From CAZSXU01 sp964610505 (lineage in GTDB: Bacteria > Arandabacterota > Arandabacteria > JAGLYR01), in the NCBI GenBank assembly GCA_964610505.1, contig CAZSXU010000022.1, positions 1 to 64,000 on the forward strand: a stretch of DNA of 64,000 nucleotides. Reading direction: 5' to 3'. The notes under the pieces are model-generated. The model saw nothing but the letters and a program-made list of their open reading frames with translations. It did not search any database and was not told the origin of the DNA. A program made the translations under genes and the position numbers. Each line of letters starts with the position of its first letter. The stretch's first letter is position 1. Shown here one piece after another: positions 9,512 to 17,901 of this stretch.

Positions 9512-11928
9512 GCCGCCTCCGTCGGACGAGATGCTCGGGAATAGACAAGTCCCGCGACCGCAAGACCCAGCGCCACGAGGCTGACCGCCGCACCGATTCG
9601 AAAAGACGCAGGGCGGTACGCAAAGCGCACCCGATGACGGCCGGCCGGGACCCAAACGGCGCGCTGAACGTGATTCGCGCGCCAGACGTTCACGGAACGG
9701 CCGTCCACACCGGCGCTCCAGCCGGGATCGTACGTGTCGGCAAGAACGAGCCATGCGCCGGCTTCGCTCGTCGCTTCGAGCGCGACGCTGTTTGCGCGGT
9801 ACTCCAGGATTCTCACGCTGCCGGATGCCGCGGTCGTGTCGGTGAATGCGGTCTCCGGCGCTCGCCCGTCGTGACCCTCGGGAGGCGTCAAATACACGGT
9901 CTCGGCCGGGTCAAAACCGGGCGATGACAGCCGGCGGAGCAGCGCCTCGGTGCCGGAGGTCATCTCCGCCCTGGACACCAGAAACGCCCGCGGCATGGCT
10001 CCCGGGTTAGGTACGGCGACCGCCGCCGGACGGCGTCCCGGGCCCATCTGCGGCTTCAGAAAGTAATCCACCGAAAGCATGTCGACCAGCGGAGAATCGA
10101 GGGCCTCGGGGCGAGTCAGCGCCGTGATGCGTCGCCGGAGTGAAATGCCGGGTTGGATCCGTTCCATGATCTCCATGTAGTTGTCGAGCGTGAGTGCGTT
10201 GTACCCTTGCGCGTCGGAGATGCCATAGACCGAAGCCGTATTGGAGAACAGGATGTCGCTGCCGTAGCGCAGGATCCGGGCGGGTTCCGGTCCACGCCGG
10301 AGCTCGGTGGTGATGGGCGTGGGAGGGAACGCGTCCCCATGGGGCCGGGAGATGTTGAAGCGATAGCCGAAGGGGAAAAGATCCAGGAGAATCAGGACCA
10401 GGACGCATCCCCGAAACAGGGATACGGGCAGGCGATTCCAGAGTCTGAGACCCACGACTCCGACTCCGGCTGCGAGCAGAATACCGCTACGCACCGCTCC
10501 CCCGCGAATCTCATCCCACCCCGCCGATGGATGGAGAGGAACCTGACTCCACAACCGGTAGAGGCGGTCGGGATCAAGATCCACGATGAGGTGGACGGCC
10601 CAAAACAAGCCGGCCAGAGCCGCAAGGGGGATGAAGATCCGTTTCCCCGGAACATCTCCCTTCGCCCGCACCCTACCCAATGCGTCCGCGCCGAGGGCCG
10701 CAAGAATCCCGATCGAGAGCATGTAGAGGTAGATCATCCGGTCAATTCGAGAGAAGTTGAAGCCGGGCAACGCATAGGCGAGTCTGAGTAACGGAGTCCC
10801 CAGAACGGTGAGGAGCGTCACTCCCCCCACGGCAAGGAAGAACGGGGCGCCTCTGCGGCGCGTCCAGACTCCCACCCATGCCAGGAGAAGCGGCAGAATC
10901 CCCACGTAGCCCGTCGTGCTCACGTAGTTCTGCGAGAAGCATCCGTCTCCCCGCTTGAGCCCCGTGCTCCACACGGTTCCGTCCAGCGGGTTCCCGAGGA
11001 AGTCGGGCACGAGGTACTTCACCAGACTCAGGGGATGGTGAGCGCTGCTCAGAATGCTCTCGTACGGGAGAAATCGTCGGGAACAGTGCTGGATGAACTC
11101 ATAGGTGGGGAGAATCTGGACCATCACGAGGCATCCCGATAGGCCGATCCCTCCGACGACCCACAGAAGACCCTGCCGTCCCCCGCTCTCGTTGCGCTGC
11201 CGGGCCTCCCACGCCCGATAGAGGGAAAAGGCCGCCAGGAGGTAGCCGGCATGGAAGGCGATCTGGGGAAACCCCGCCAGTACGAGCAGCGCATAGGTGA
11301 AGGCCAGCCAGATTGCCCGCCGGAGTCCCGGACGCTGAAACAGGCGCTCGGTTCGCCAGAGAAGAGCGGGAACCCAGGCGGCGGTGGCTACGAAGGTCGG
11401 GTGGCCCACGCGGGTCACAAGAAAACCGCAGAGGACCGTCGTCACCGCTCCGGCAAACGATGGAAACACCGGGAGACCGCGAGCCCTCAAGAAAAGGAAC
11501 ATGCCCCACCCCGCCAGAACGAAGTGAAAGACGAGGTAGTACCCCATCGCGCGGAGCGGATCGACCAGGTACAGGGCGACGTTGACGGGATAGAAGACGG
11601 CCGACTGGAAATTGGCGAGGAAGGGCGCCCCGCTGAAGTCGTAGGGATTCCAGAGAGGGATCTCGCCGGAGCGAATCGCGCGAGTGGCGAATGAGCGCCT
11701 CGGGAAGTAGGACTGAACGCAATCCGGATTCATGGACGGGCGCTCGATCTGTTCCGGAGTGGCGAGAGAGGACCAGGGGAGTTCGTGATACAGGTTGTAG
11801 GTGATGGAGACCTCGCCGAGGAACAGGATTTTCCAGAAGAAAACGACAGAGAGAAGGAGGAGAGCGGCAAGAGCAAGGAACTCAAGGCGCCGGGTGCCGA
11901 ATCTCGACTGCGAAGAAGTAGGCATCAT
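9508..11928 (-). CDS. YfhO-family polytopic membrane protein
   Basis: 806 residues from ATG 11928 (a second in-frame ATG is at 11925; no strong SD). About 12-13 transmembrane segments occupy roughly residues 15-480 and one or two lie at the very C-terminus, with a large extracytoplasmic domain at about 490-770. The first loop contains IPLWNPYDFSGAPFLANFQS, characteristic of YfhO/GT-C-fold proteins implicated in glycosylation of teichoic acids or other envelope glycans. Stop and downstream start overlap by 4 bp. A sulfatase-fold gene starts 95 bp upstream on the same strand, so the four genes may be one operon. Confidence 0.88.
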   Translation of the reverse strand: MMPTSSQSRFGTRRLEFLALAALLLLSVVFFWKILFLGEVSITYNLYHELPWSSLATPEQIERPSMNPDCVQSYFPRRSFATRAIRSGEIPLWNPYDFSGAPFLANFQSAVFYPVNVALYLVDPLRAMGYYLVFHFVLAGWGMFLFLRARGLPVFPSFAGAVTTVLCGFLVTRVGHPTFVATAAWVPALLWRTERLFQRPGLRRAIWLAFTYALLVLAGFPQIAFHAGYLLAAFSLYRAWEARQRNESGGRQGLLWVVGGIGLSGCLVMVQILPTYEFIQHCSRRFLPYESILSSAHHPLSLVKYLVPDFLGNPLDGTVWSTGLKRGDGCFSQNYVSTTGYVGILPLLLAWVGVWTRRRGAPFFLAVGGVTLLTVLGTPLLRLAYALPGFNFSRIDRMIYLYMLSIGILAALGADALGRVRAKGDVPGKRIFIPLAALAGLFWAVHLIVDLDPDRLYRLWSQVPLHPSAGWDEIRGGAVRSGILLAAGVGVVGLRLWNRLPVSLFRGCVLVLILLDLFPFGYRFNISRPHGDAFPPTPITTELRRGPEPARILRYGSDILFSNTASVYGISDAQGYNALTLDNYMEIMERIQPGISLRRRITALTRPEALDSPLVDMLSVDYFLKPQMGPGRRPAAVAVPNPGAMPRAFLVSRAEMTSGTEALLRRLSSPGFDPAETVYLTPPEGHDGRAPETAFTDTTAASGSVRILEYRANSVALEATSEAGAWLVLADTYDPGWSAGVDGRSVNVWRANHVQRAVWVPAGRHRVRFAYRPASFRIGAAVSLVALGLAVAGLVYSRASRPTEAA

Positions 11929-12022
11929 GGTCGGGGACGGGCCCCCGCACCCATCCGGGTTCAGACCTCTGGCCGCACACGGCCGGGCAACCACGGGGAG
12001 TCGCCGGGTCCGGTTTCGTCGA

Positions 12023-13411
12023 CTACTGAATGTAGCCCAGGCTCTTCAGATTTTCCAGGGTTTCGGGATCGAGATCGGGTTCGCCCGTGCGGGCCTTGGT
12101 CTCGATGGCCTCGGCCCACCGAAGGTAGTACGTTTCCAGAGATTCGGCCCGGTCGGCGTGGATATCCGCAAGATTCTCGTTTTCACCGGGGTCCTTCTCG
12201 AGATCGTACAGCTCCCGCCGGAACCCGTCGTCCGTTTCGTTGAGGATCAGCTTCCATCGCTCCGTCCGCAGTCCGAAGATCGGAGGCGATTTCTTCGCCG
12301 GAGGATAGCTCAGGCAAATCGCGATCTTCGTGTCGGCGGGTTCCTCACCCCGCATCCACGGTCCCAGATCCTTGCCTTCCAGAGGGACGTCGGTGGGGAT
12401 GCCGAGCATGCCGAGGACCGTGGGGCCGATATCAATGGACTGCACCAGATCGGGAATCACGGCCGGTTGACCCTCGGGAGGGCGGATGATGAGGGGAATG
12501 TGCATCGACGGTTCGTACAGCATGATGTCGTGTCCGAAATAGCGATGATGTTCGAACAGGACTTCGCCGTGATCCGACGTGAACACGATCAGGGTTCGAT
12601 CGTAGATACCGAGATTCTTCATCTCCTCCAGGAGCCGCCCGACCTGTGCATCGGAGAAAGCCACCTCGCCGTCGTAGCGATCGCGCAACCCGGCGACGTC
12701 CTCGGCGGACATCTCTCGAGTTCCCTGCCACACGTCCGTCAGTTCCCTGGTGGTCCACCGATGCTTCCCGCTCGAGTTCCCCGCAAAGCGGGCGACATAC
12801 TCGGGCGGAGGGTCGTAGGGCTTGTGCGGGTGGAACCAGTGGACCCAGAGGAAGAAGGACTCCCCGTGATGTTCCCGGAGCCATGAGACGGCGGCCTCCG
12901 TTGTGGGGTCGTCCGCCTGTTCCTTGCGGTGTTGTCGTTCGTCCAGCGGCAGGCGGTGCGCCTCCCAGTAGGTCTCGAATCCCCTCGAGAGTCCGAACTT
13001 GCGGTCCAGAACGTGATTGCTGACAAACGCCGCCGTCGTTTTCCCCGCCGCCCGGAGGATTCCGGCAAGGGTCTCGATGTCGGGATCCAGAGGGTAGGCA
13101 TGTCCGAGCGAACCGTGAGACGGAGTGTAGCGCGACGTAAAGATCGAACAATGCGAAGGAAGGGTCAGCGGTGCCTGACAGAATGCGCTCTCGAACCGCG
13201 TGCCCGACGCCGCCAGTTCGTCGATGTTGGGTGTCGTGGGTCTTCCGTAGCCGTAGCAGCCCAGCCGGTCCGCTCGGAGAGTATCGACGGTGATCACAAG
13301 CAGATTGGTCGGGGGGCCGCCCTTGCGCCCGCACTGAATCCCGAGAAGAGCGGCGGCAACTCCCAGTGCCGCTGCGAGCGCTGCGGTTCGCCCATAGGGT
13401 CCTCGTCTCAT
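12023..13411 (-). CDS. sulfatase-fold enzyme, Thr nucleophile type
   Basis: 462 residues from ATG 13411 (a TTG precedes it directly). The N-terminus has a hydrophobic segment at about 9-25 ending in GIQC, a weak lipobox-like site. Metal-binding motifs are ITVDTLRADRLGCYGY (near 40) and FTSDHGEVLFEHH (near 280). The nucleophile position is Thr83 in LTLPSHCSIFTS, not the Cys/Ser of formylglycine sulfatases. The C-terminus NLKSLGYIQ is shared with paralogues. It lies 94 bp upstream of the YfhO-like gene on the same strand. Probable extracytoplasmic phosphoester or sulfate ester enzyme acting on the glycan made by the downstream proteins (inference). Confidence 0.9.
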   Translation of the reverse strand: MRRGPYGRTAALAAALGVAAALLGIQCGRKGGPPTNLLVITVDTLRADRLGCYGYGRPTTPNIDELAASGTRFESAFCQAPLTLPSHCSIFTSRYTPSHGSLGHAYPLDPDIETLAGILRAAGKTTAAFVSNHVLDRKFGLSRGFETYWEAHRLPLDERQHRKEQADDPTTEAAVSWLREHHGESFFLWVHWFHPHKPYDPPPEYVARFAGNSSGKHRWTTRELTDVWQGTREMSAEDVAGLRDRYDGEVAFSDAQVGRLLEEMKNLGIYDRTLIVFTSDHGEVLFEHHRYFGHDIMLYEPSMHIPLIIRPPEGQPAVIPDLVQSIDIGPTVLGMLGIPTDVPLEGKDLGPWMRGEEPADTKIAICLSYPPAKKSPPIFGLRTERWKLILNETDDGFRRELYDLEKDPGENENLADIHADRAESLETYYLRWAEAIETKARTGEPDLDPETLENLKSLGYIQ

Positions 13412-13945
13412 CAACGGTTCCAGGAAGGGGTTTGAGAATCCCGCGTATCCGGCGAAACGCTAGCACAGCCGCCGAATCCTGTCAACACGGCGACGTGGCG
13501 GCCAACGCAAGATCCCGCAGCACCGGATGGTACGGATGAAGAAACAGGCGACCGGCCGGCGCGCTGCTCCTCCGTAGATACCGGTGTTCGGGAGCGAACC
13601 GCGACCGTCGAATTACGAATTCCGACCCTCCCCTTCATGAATGCCGCGCACAGGAACCGGCGACGCGGATTCCTTGCGCTTTGTGGCGCACGAGGGCGAT
13701 TCCGTTGCGATTTCTTGCCGTTCGTGGACATTTCCCTAAGCTCCCCGGGTAGGGATGCCGATCGATGAAAAAAGGGTTTTGCGAGAGTGGTTGCGGCGAT
13801 TGGATTCTCGGGCATTCGAGCCCCGAGACAACCCGGATGCATGCCTGTGCCGGAGAGTGGTCAGAAATCCCAGGGAAAGTCCCAGAACCGTCTCGGAAAG
13901 GGGATGCCGGTGGGCGGATTCGGTTCTCAGGAAAGCGCCGGAGTC
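13412..13945. other. divergent intergenic region with promoters for both flanking genes
   Basis: No convincing gene. On the minus strand TTGACA (13485-13480), 17-nt spacer and TAGCGT (13462-13457) would start transcription about 45 nt upstream of the sulfatase-fold gene. On the plus strand TTGCCG (13715-13720), a 16-nt spacer and TAAGCT (13737-13742) precede the REC-GGDEF gene. The latter contains the TTCCCTAA box that recurs at other signalling genes. The stretch 13787-13945 is open in the frame of the downstream gene and could be coding if an earlier start (13787, 13841 or 13904) is used. Confidence 0.5.
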
Positions 13946-14986
13946 ATGAGGAAGGCGCCTACGGGCGAGTTTGCGGGCAGGAAGATTCTGGTGATCGAGG
14001 ACGAGCCCGCCATCCTGCGCGTGATCGGGCAGATTCTCTCCCTGAGGGGCTATCGAGTGATCGAGGCGGTCGACGGGAATGAGGGGCTGGAGCGGTCTCT
14101 CTCCGAAAAGCCGGACTTGATCCTCCTCGACGTGATGATGCCGGGAATGAGCGGCTTCGAGGTGTGCCGGATTCTGCGCGAAGACATGGCCACGGCCATG
14201 ACTCCCGTGATCATGCTGACGGTCAAGTCCCATACCCAGGATCGAATCAAAGGGATGGAGTGCGGTGCGGACGACTACATCGTCAAGCCCTTCGATGCGG
14301 ATGAATTGCTGGTCAGAATCGAAGCGGCGTTGCGAAGAAAGGAGAGGGATCTGTACGCGAGTCCCCTCACGCGTCTGCCCGGTAACATCTCCATCGAGAC
14401 CGAGCTGAAGCGGCGTATCGCCGCCGGTGAGCCCCTGGCCGTGATGGCTCTCGATATCGACAACTTCAAGGCGTATAACGACGAGTATGGGTATCAGAAG
14501 GGCGACGATGTCATTTCCATTGTCTCGATGCTGATCGTCCGGGTGGTGAGGGAAAAGGGAAACCGCGGAGACTTCGTCGGGCACATCGGGGGAGATGATT
14601 TCATCGTCATCACGCGACCCGACACCGTCGATGAGACTGCCGAGCAGATCGTCGAGCATTTCGATCTTTTGATTCCTGAACACTACAGTCCCGAGGCGAG
14701 AGCGCGGGGGTACATCGAAGGGAAGGATCGCCATGGGCGTTTAGAACGATTTCCCCTGATGACATTCAGCGTGGTTGCGTTGACCAATGAGTGGCAGCCG
14801 ATCGAGCATCCCGCGAAGGTGGCGGAAGTCCTGGCGGAACTTAAGAAAGCTGCAAAGGCCGAGCCCGGGAGCGTTTACATCAAGGACCGGCGGCGGACTC
14901 CGGCTTCGGTCCATCACCTGCCCGTCGAACCGCCGTCTCCTGTGCCCACGAAGCCGGAAGGGGAGACATCGAGTGGATCCACGTAA
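13946..14986 (+). CDS. response regulator: receiver domain plus divergent GGDEF domain
   Basis: 346 residues from ATG 13946. In-frame ATGs at 13904 (preceded by GGAAAGGGG), 13841 and 13787 would add up to 53 non-conserved residues, so the start is uncertain. The receiver spans about residues 10-130 with VIEDEP, acceptor Asp in LLDVMMPGM, the conserved Thr in MLTVKS and Lys in VKPFDAD. A GGDEF-type domain (about 140-310) follows, with LTRLPGN, DIDNFKAYND and HIGGDDFIVI. The signature is GGDDF, with Glu replaced by Asp, and there is an insertion after it (about 230-260). It may therefore be a c-di-GMP or nucleotide sensor rather than an active cyclase. The cognate kinase is plausibly the sensor kinase 125 bp downstream. 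Confidence 0.88.
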   Translation: MRKAPTGEFAGRKILVIEDEPAILRVIGQILSLRGYRVIEAVDGNEGLERSLSEKPDLILLDVMMPGMSGFEVCRILREDMATAMTPVIMLTVKSHTQDRIKGMECGADDYIVKPFDADELLVRIEAALRRKERDLYASPLTRLPGNISIETELKRRIAAGEPLAVMALDIDNFKAYNDEYGYQKGDDVISIVSMLIVRVVREKGNRGDFVGHIGGDDFIVITRPDTVDETAEQIVEHFDLLIPEHYSPEARARGYIEGKDRHGRLERFPLMTFSVVALTNEWQPIEHPAKVAEVLAELKKAAKAEPGSVYIKDRRRTPASVHHLPVEPPSPVPTKPEGETSSGST

Positions 14987-15036
14987 CGGCGTGCCCGGAG
15001 GTGTCCGGCCTTTCTGAGTGCAGACGGTGAAAGGTG

Positions 15037-15065
15037 TTGCGGTTCGGGACCGCTTTCCCTAAAGT
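15037..15065 (+). promoter_or_regulatory. candidate promoter of the sensor kinase at 15111, with TTCCCTAA box
   Basis: -35 TTGCGG at 15037-15042, 17-nt spacer, -10 TAAAGT at 15060-15065. The string TTCCCTAA at 15055-15062 straddles the -10 exactly as at 13732, 17697 (TTCCCTAG) and 2874. Confidence 0.45.
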
Positions 15066-15110
15066 AATTTTGGATGAGCAAGAAGTACCCTCCTCCGGAC
15101 GGGCGAAATC

Positions 15111-17591
15111 ATGAGAGCCAGAGGTAAGCAAAGGTCGTCCCCGGACCCCTGGACCCAGCTCTTGTCCGGTTTCAGCCGGAAGAAGACGGAGACCGCCGCC
15201 GCCGATTTCGTTGCGCGATGTCTGGCCTCGGTCCTTTCCCTCGAGGCGGTTGAAGTCTACTCGGTACCGACACCCCGCAAGGCCCCGCGCATACTTGCCG
15301 TGTACCCGAAGAACTCGGTACCCCGGTGCGGATCTCTTGCGAAGCAAGTGATCGCATCTCGGCGCGCCGTGGGCAGGGCGATTCCCGGACCTGCCGGATC
15401 GGCCCGTTCCCGGAAGCAGCACGCCCATGCGCTGCCGCTGAAAGGACCGGAGACGACCGCGGGCGTGCTCGTGGCCGTATTCAAGACCGTCCGGCGGCCG
15501 GGCCGAAGCGCTCTGGAGAAACTCAAAACGGGTGCGGCCCTTCTCGCCGAGAAGATGATCTGTCTGAGGGCGATGAAAGATCTGGAGAAGTCCGAGTGGG
15601 TCGTCCGATCGCTGCTCAAGGGAAGCCAGAATCCATGCGTGGGTGTGGATCTCGAATACCGCATCCTCTTCTTCAGCGAATACTGGCGACGAGCCGTCGG
15701 AAAGACGTCGCGACAACTCCTTGGGAAGCGGCTCGATGACATTTACCCGAATTGGCTAGGCCTGGACCTGCCCCACATCGAGAAACAAGTGCTGGAAAAG
15801 AGGCAGCCCTTCAGTCTGAAGGAGTACCGCTTCAAGTCGTCGCTCACGGGCAGAGAGAGGGTGGTCGACGTCACGATCAGCCCGCTGTACGGAAGCGCCG
15901 CGCGCATCCTCGGTTTGCTCCTCGAGGCTCGAGAGGTCGAGGAGCGAAGGGATCTCCAGAAACGGGCGGAGGTCTCCGAAGAGCGCTACCGACGGCTCTT
16001 TGAGGGCATCCACATTCCCGCCGCCGTGTTCCGAATGCCGGGCGGCGACCTGCTTACCTGGAACCGTATGTTCGTCGATCTCACGCGCTACCCGGCGGAA
16101 GAACTTAAGGGAAAGACCGTGGCGGACTTTATCTCCACCGAGGACCTGCCCAAGGTCAGAGAGCGGTACTTCGCACGAGCGAAGGGCGAAGACGTGCCGG
16201 ACGTCTATGAGATCATCGGGATCCGAGCCGACGGATCCCGGCGGGATCTCGAGATCTACGTCCAGCTCTATCGCGAGGAAGAGAAAGCGGTCGGAGCTCT
16301 CATCGCCGCTCTGGACATCACGGAACGAAAGCAGGGTGAGCAAGAGATTCGCAACCGTAACCGGCAGCTGGCCGCGCTCTGCCAAATAGCGGAAACGGTC
16401 GGACGAACCCTGGATCTCGACACCCTCTTGAAGGAGAGCCTGAAGTCTATCATCGATATGACGGGAGCCGAGAGCGGCGGGGTCTATCTGCTCTCCGATT
16501 CCAGGGACAAATTCATTCTTTCGGCTGCTCTGGGAATGCCGCCGGAAGTCCGGAAGGCCCGGGCGGAAATCGAAATCGGTGAGAGTTGGGTGGGGAGTCG
16601 CCCGAAGGACTTGAGCGCGGTTACCATTCGGGATCACTCGGAGGTTGTTGAAGACCGGGTTCGGCTCCCGGGGCTCCAGGTTCCCGAGAAGCGCCTGGCG
16701 CGAGTGGAACTCCGTTCGAAGGGAATCTGCATCGGAGCCGTTGCGCTTCTCTTTCCAAAGGGACGGGAGCTTTCGAAGGACGAGATGGATCTCCTCGGAT
16801 CCATCGGCAATCAGATGGGCGTGGCCATCGAGAACGCGCGTCTGTACCGGGAAGTCCGGGAGGCGAACGAGGCCCTGCGCACCACGGATCAAATGAAGGA
16901 CGAATATCTCTCGATGGTGACGCATGAAATCAAAGCCCCCTTGACCTCGATTCGTGGATCTACGGATCTCATGCTGACGGGCCGAGAAGGCCGTCTGACG
17001 GCCGGACAGGAACGATTCCTGACGCTGATCAGAACCAGCACCGAGCGATTGGATCGCTTGATTCGGGACCTCTTGGATCTCTCGCGCGTCGAGTCCGGCT
17101 ATCACGAAGGCCCGAAGAGGGAAACCAGCCTTCAGCAGCTGAGCTACGAGGCCGTGGAGCCCATGAGGCATCTTGCGTTGGAGAAGGACATCACCCTTGA
17201 GGTCCGGAACATGTCGGCCCTTCCATCGGTTCGGGTCGTCGTGGACAGGATTCGCCAGGTTCTGACAAACCTCATTTCCAACGCGATCAAGTTCACGGCG
17301 GAGGGCGGCAGCGTCTGGATCGACGGCCGGGCGGATGCGCATGAGGTGGTCGTGGGAGTGAACGACACCGGGACCGGAATCAACAGCGAGTACCATGAGA
17401 GCATCTTTGAGGAATTCCAGCAACTGGGCCCCGCGGAGGTTCGCGAGGGAGGCACGGGTCTCGGGCTGACCATTTCCAGAAGGATCATCGAGGCGCACGG
17501 GGGACGGATCTGGGTGGAATCGGAACCGGGCCGGGGGAGCCGTTTCTTCTTCAGCCTACCCCTCGATAACCTCGAAGAGGGAGACGCGTAG
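15111..17591 (+). CDS. soluble PAS-PAS-GAF sensor histidine kinase
   Basis: 826 residues and no membrane segment. An N-terminal GAF-like region (about 25-160) is followed by PAS domains (about 165-280 and 290-415), a GAF domain (about 425-580), DHp and HATPase. The H-box is intact: VTHEIKAPLTSIRG near residue 605. ATPase motifs are NLISNAIKFT (N-box), NDTGTGI (G1) and GGTGLGLTISRRI (G2). There is no receiver, so it must phosphorylate a separate regulator, for which the REC-GGDEF protein just upstream is the obvious candidate. Its own promoter at 15037-15065 allows separate expression. Confidence 0.92.
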   Translation: MRARGKQRSSPDPWTQLLSGFSRKKTETAAADFVARCLASVLSLEAVEVYSVPTPRKAPRILAVYPKNSVPRCGSLAKQVIASRRAVGRAIPGPAGSARSRKQHAHALPLKGPETTAGVLVAVFKTVRRPGRSALEKLKTGAALLAEKMICLRAMKDLEKSEWVVRSLLKGSQNPCVGVDLEYRILFFSEYWRRAVGKTSRQLLGKRLDDIYPNWLGLDLPHIEKQVLEKRQPFSLKEYRFKSSLTGRERVVDVTISPLYGSAARILGLLLEAREVEERRDLQKRAEVSEERYRRLFEGIHIPAAVFRMPGGDLLTWNRMFVDLTRYPAEELKGKTVADFISTEDLPKVRERYFARAKGEDVPDVYEIIGIRADGSRRDLEIYVQLYREEEKAVGALIAALDITERKQGEQEIRNRNRQLAALCQIAETVGRTLDLDTLLKESLKSIIDMTGAESGGVYLLSDSRDKFILSAALGMPPEVRKARAEIEIGESWVGSRPKDLSAVTIRDHSEVVEDRVRLPGLQVPEKRLARVELRSKGICIGAVALLFPKGRELSKDEMDLLGSIGNQMGVAIENARLYREVREANEALRTTDQMKDEYLSMVTHEIKAPLTSIRGSTDLMLTGREGRLTAGQERFLTLIRTSTERLDRLIRDLLDLSRVESGYHEGPKRETSLQQLSYEAVEPMRHLALEKDITLEVRNMSALPSVRVVVDRIRQVLTNLISNAIKFTAEGGSVWIDGRADAHEVVVGVNDTGTGINSEYHESIFEEFQQLGPAEVREGGTGLGLTISRRIIEAHGGRIWVESEPGRGSRFFFSLPLDNLEEGDA

Positions 17592-17678
17592 ACCGGAGCC
17601 TGGGTCGAACCGACACGGCTTTCGCCGGGACGCGAATGCCGCCGCACGTCTCATGGCGGCGTCCCCAGCAAGCGGCGG

Positions 17679-17707
17679 TTGACACTGCTCGAGGCATTCC
17701 CTAGAAT
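17679..17707 (+). promoter_or_regulatory. strong sigma70-type promoter for tldD
   Basis: -35 TTGACA at 17679-17684 (perfect), 17-nt spacer, -10 TAGAAT at 17702-17707 (5 of 6). Predicted start is near 17714. It contains the TTCCCTAG box at 17697-17704. Confidence 0.7.
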
Positions 17708-17740
17708 GCCCGAGATCATTCGAGTCGCCGCGCAGATCCG

Positions 17741-17768
17741 GTTCTCCCATCCGTACGGATGGGAGAAC
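17741..17768. repeat. perfect 28-bp palindrome in tldD leader
   Basis: GTTCTCCCATCCG pairs with CGGATGGGAGAAC around a central TA. It lies within the predicted tldD transcript. No T-run follows, so it is not a standard terminator. It could be a dimeric regulator site or an RNA hairpin. Confidence 0.75.
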
Positions 17769-17901
17769 ATCCCCGCGGGTTTGGATGGTCAGACCGCCGC
17801 CCGATTCGATCTCGGCCCGGGTTTGAACCCGCGTGTCATGGCGCCCCTGAATCGGGATCTCGGCGGACACCGGCGGGGGAACGCGGGCGATGGAGGGCCG
17901 C

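Larger units (their letters stand above)
17592..17901. other. leader region of tldD with promoter and 28-bp palindrome
   Basis: 310 bp without a gene. It holds a strong promoter (17679-17707) and a perfect 28-bp palindrome (17741-17768) about 35 nt inside the predicted transcript, leaving a leader of about 190 nt before tldD. I see no riboswitch class I can name. Confidence 0.6.

Noticed and set aside
6162..9623. 1153-codon open frame on the minus strand
   Set aside because: Only the part below 7829 has domain homology, a signal peptide and a coupled start; the rest is the out-of-frame shadow of the GT39-like gene.
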